Made by a program: the position numbers and the translations under genes. DNA of 49,143 nt from Paractinoplanes deccanensis (GTDB lineage Bacteria > Actinomycetota > Actinomycetes > Mycobacteriales > Micromonosporaceae), in the NCBI RefSeq assembly GCF_016862115.1, contig NZ_BOMI01000009.1, positions 1 through 49,143 on the forward strand, in the 5' to 3' direction. Shown piece by piece: positions 48,972 through 49,143 of this stretch (its first letter is position 1; each line of letters begins with the position of its first letter). Below the pieces are notes generated by a model. The model did no database searches and was not told the origin of the DNA. It saw only the letters and a list, made by a program, of their open reading frames with translations.

Positions 48972-49143
48972 CGCCGAGCCGACCACGCTGAGCCGGCGAG
49001 GCCGAGCTGGCTATGTCGAGATGGTCGCGCTGAGCTGCCCTGCGCTGGCCCCTGTCTGACGCCGCTACTCCTGTCGCCAACCCTGCCCAGCTGCTCCGCC
49101 GATGGCCACCAACCCGCGCAACCGGCCTGGAATTGCCGATGGA
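48972..49143 (-). repeat. Dispersed 172-bp element, copy B
   Basis: The reverse complement aligns ungapped with 33181-33352, with six mismatches in 172. It continues to the last base of the window, so the element is longer than seen here. Between it and the 13-bp array (48914-48971) is a GC-rich stretch built from GCCGAGCTGG and GCCGACCACGCTGA pieces, equivalent to the tail of copy A but arranged differently. Confidence 0.93.

Noticed and set aside
48727..49080. 117-codon minus-strand frame over the window end
   Set aside because: Entirely dispersed element and 13-bp repeats; no ribosome site and no family resemblance.

Overview
The window is high-GC actinomycete chromosome, with strong third-position G/C, many GTG starts and many apparently leaderless transcripts. 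It holds a mycobacterial-type block (dapA, rnj, ftsK, pgsA, clgR, pspA, pspM), a Spo0M protein, an AfsR-like SARP regulator, class F sortase machinery and a sugar ABC importer without its own ATPase. A filamentous, sporulating actinomycete is likely. Micromonosporaceae (Actinoplanes-like) is my best guess, but that rests on general resemblance, not on a search. I place 40 protein genes and see no rRNA, tRNA, insertion sequence or CRISPR array.

Layout. 0.1-3.7 kb: spo0M and two overlapping CNNM/CBS membrane proteins. 3.8-7.8 kb: a PASTA-less Ser/Thr kinase with an extracellular domain, then a class F sortase directly abutting a secreted DUF4397 protein. 7.9-12.5 kb: helicase lhr. 12.5-16.5 kb: three tandem paralogous surface proteins, of which the first and third end in LPITG sorting signals and the middle one does not. 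16.5-22.6 kb: LLM oxidoreductase, SAM hydrolase, hemerythrin protein, SARP-NB-ARC regulator, nei2. 22.6-27.7 kb: the Psp envelope-stress genes with clgR, then pncC, pgsA and rimO. 27.8-32.7 kb: a GT-C type glycosyltransferase behind a textbook PHO box, an unknown membrane protein, ftsK, ybjN-like. 32.7-33.6 kb: a gene-free region with a long perfect hairpin and a dispersed repeat. 33.6-40.6 kb: secreted alpha-lytic-type protease, rnj, dapA, DUF2752, a ycaQ-like glycosylase, GNAT and DCC proteins. 40.6-48.1 kb: a LacI-controlled carbohydrate locus (debranching enzyme divergent from regulator, binding protein and two permeases), then a small membrane protein coupled to an HTTM protein. 48.3-48.6 kb: a small GntR-type regulator. 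48.6-49.1 kb: a second, inverted copy of the dispersed repeat, cut by the window edge.

Cell-envelope functions dominate: sortase and its likely substrates, PspA/PspM, PgsA, the glycosyltransferase, CNNM proteins and a receptor kinase. The most unusual features are not protein genes. A 172-bp element recurs in inverted orientation 15.6 kb away at about 96% identity, each copy followed by its own GC-rich tandem-repeat tail. Several short tandem arrays begin inside gene 3' ends and duplicate the stop codon. A TANNNT box lies 6-8 nt before at least thirteen start codons. Two promoters carry three direct repeats with exact 11-bp spacing (SARP type and PHO type). All assignments are by eye from motifs; no database search was run.
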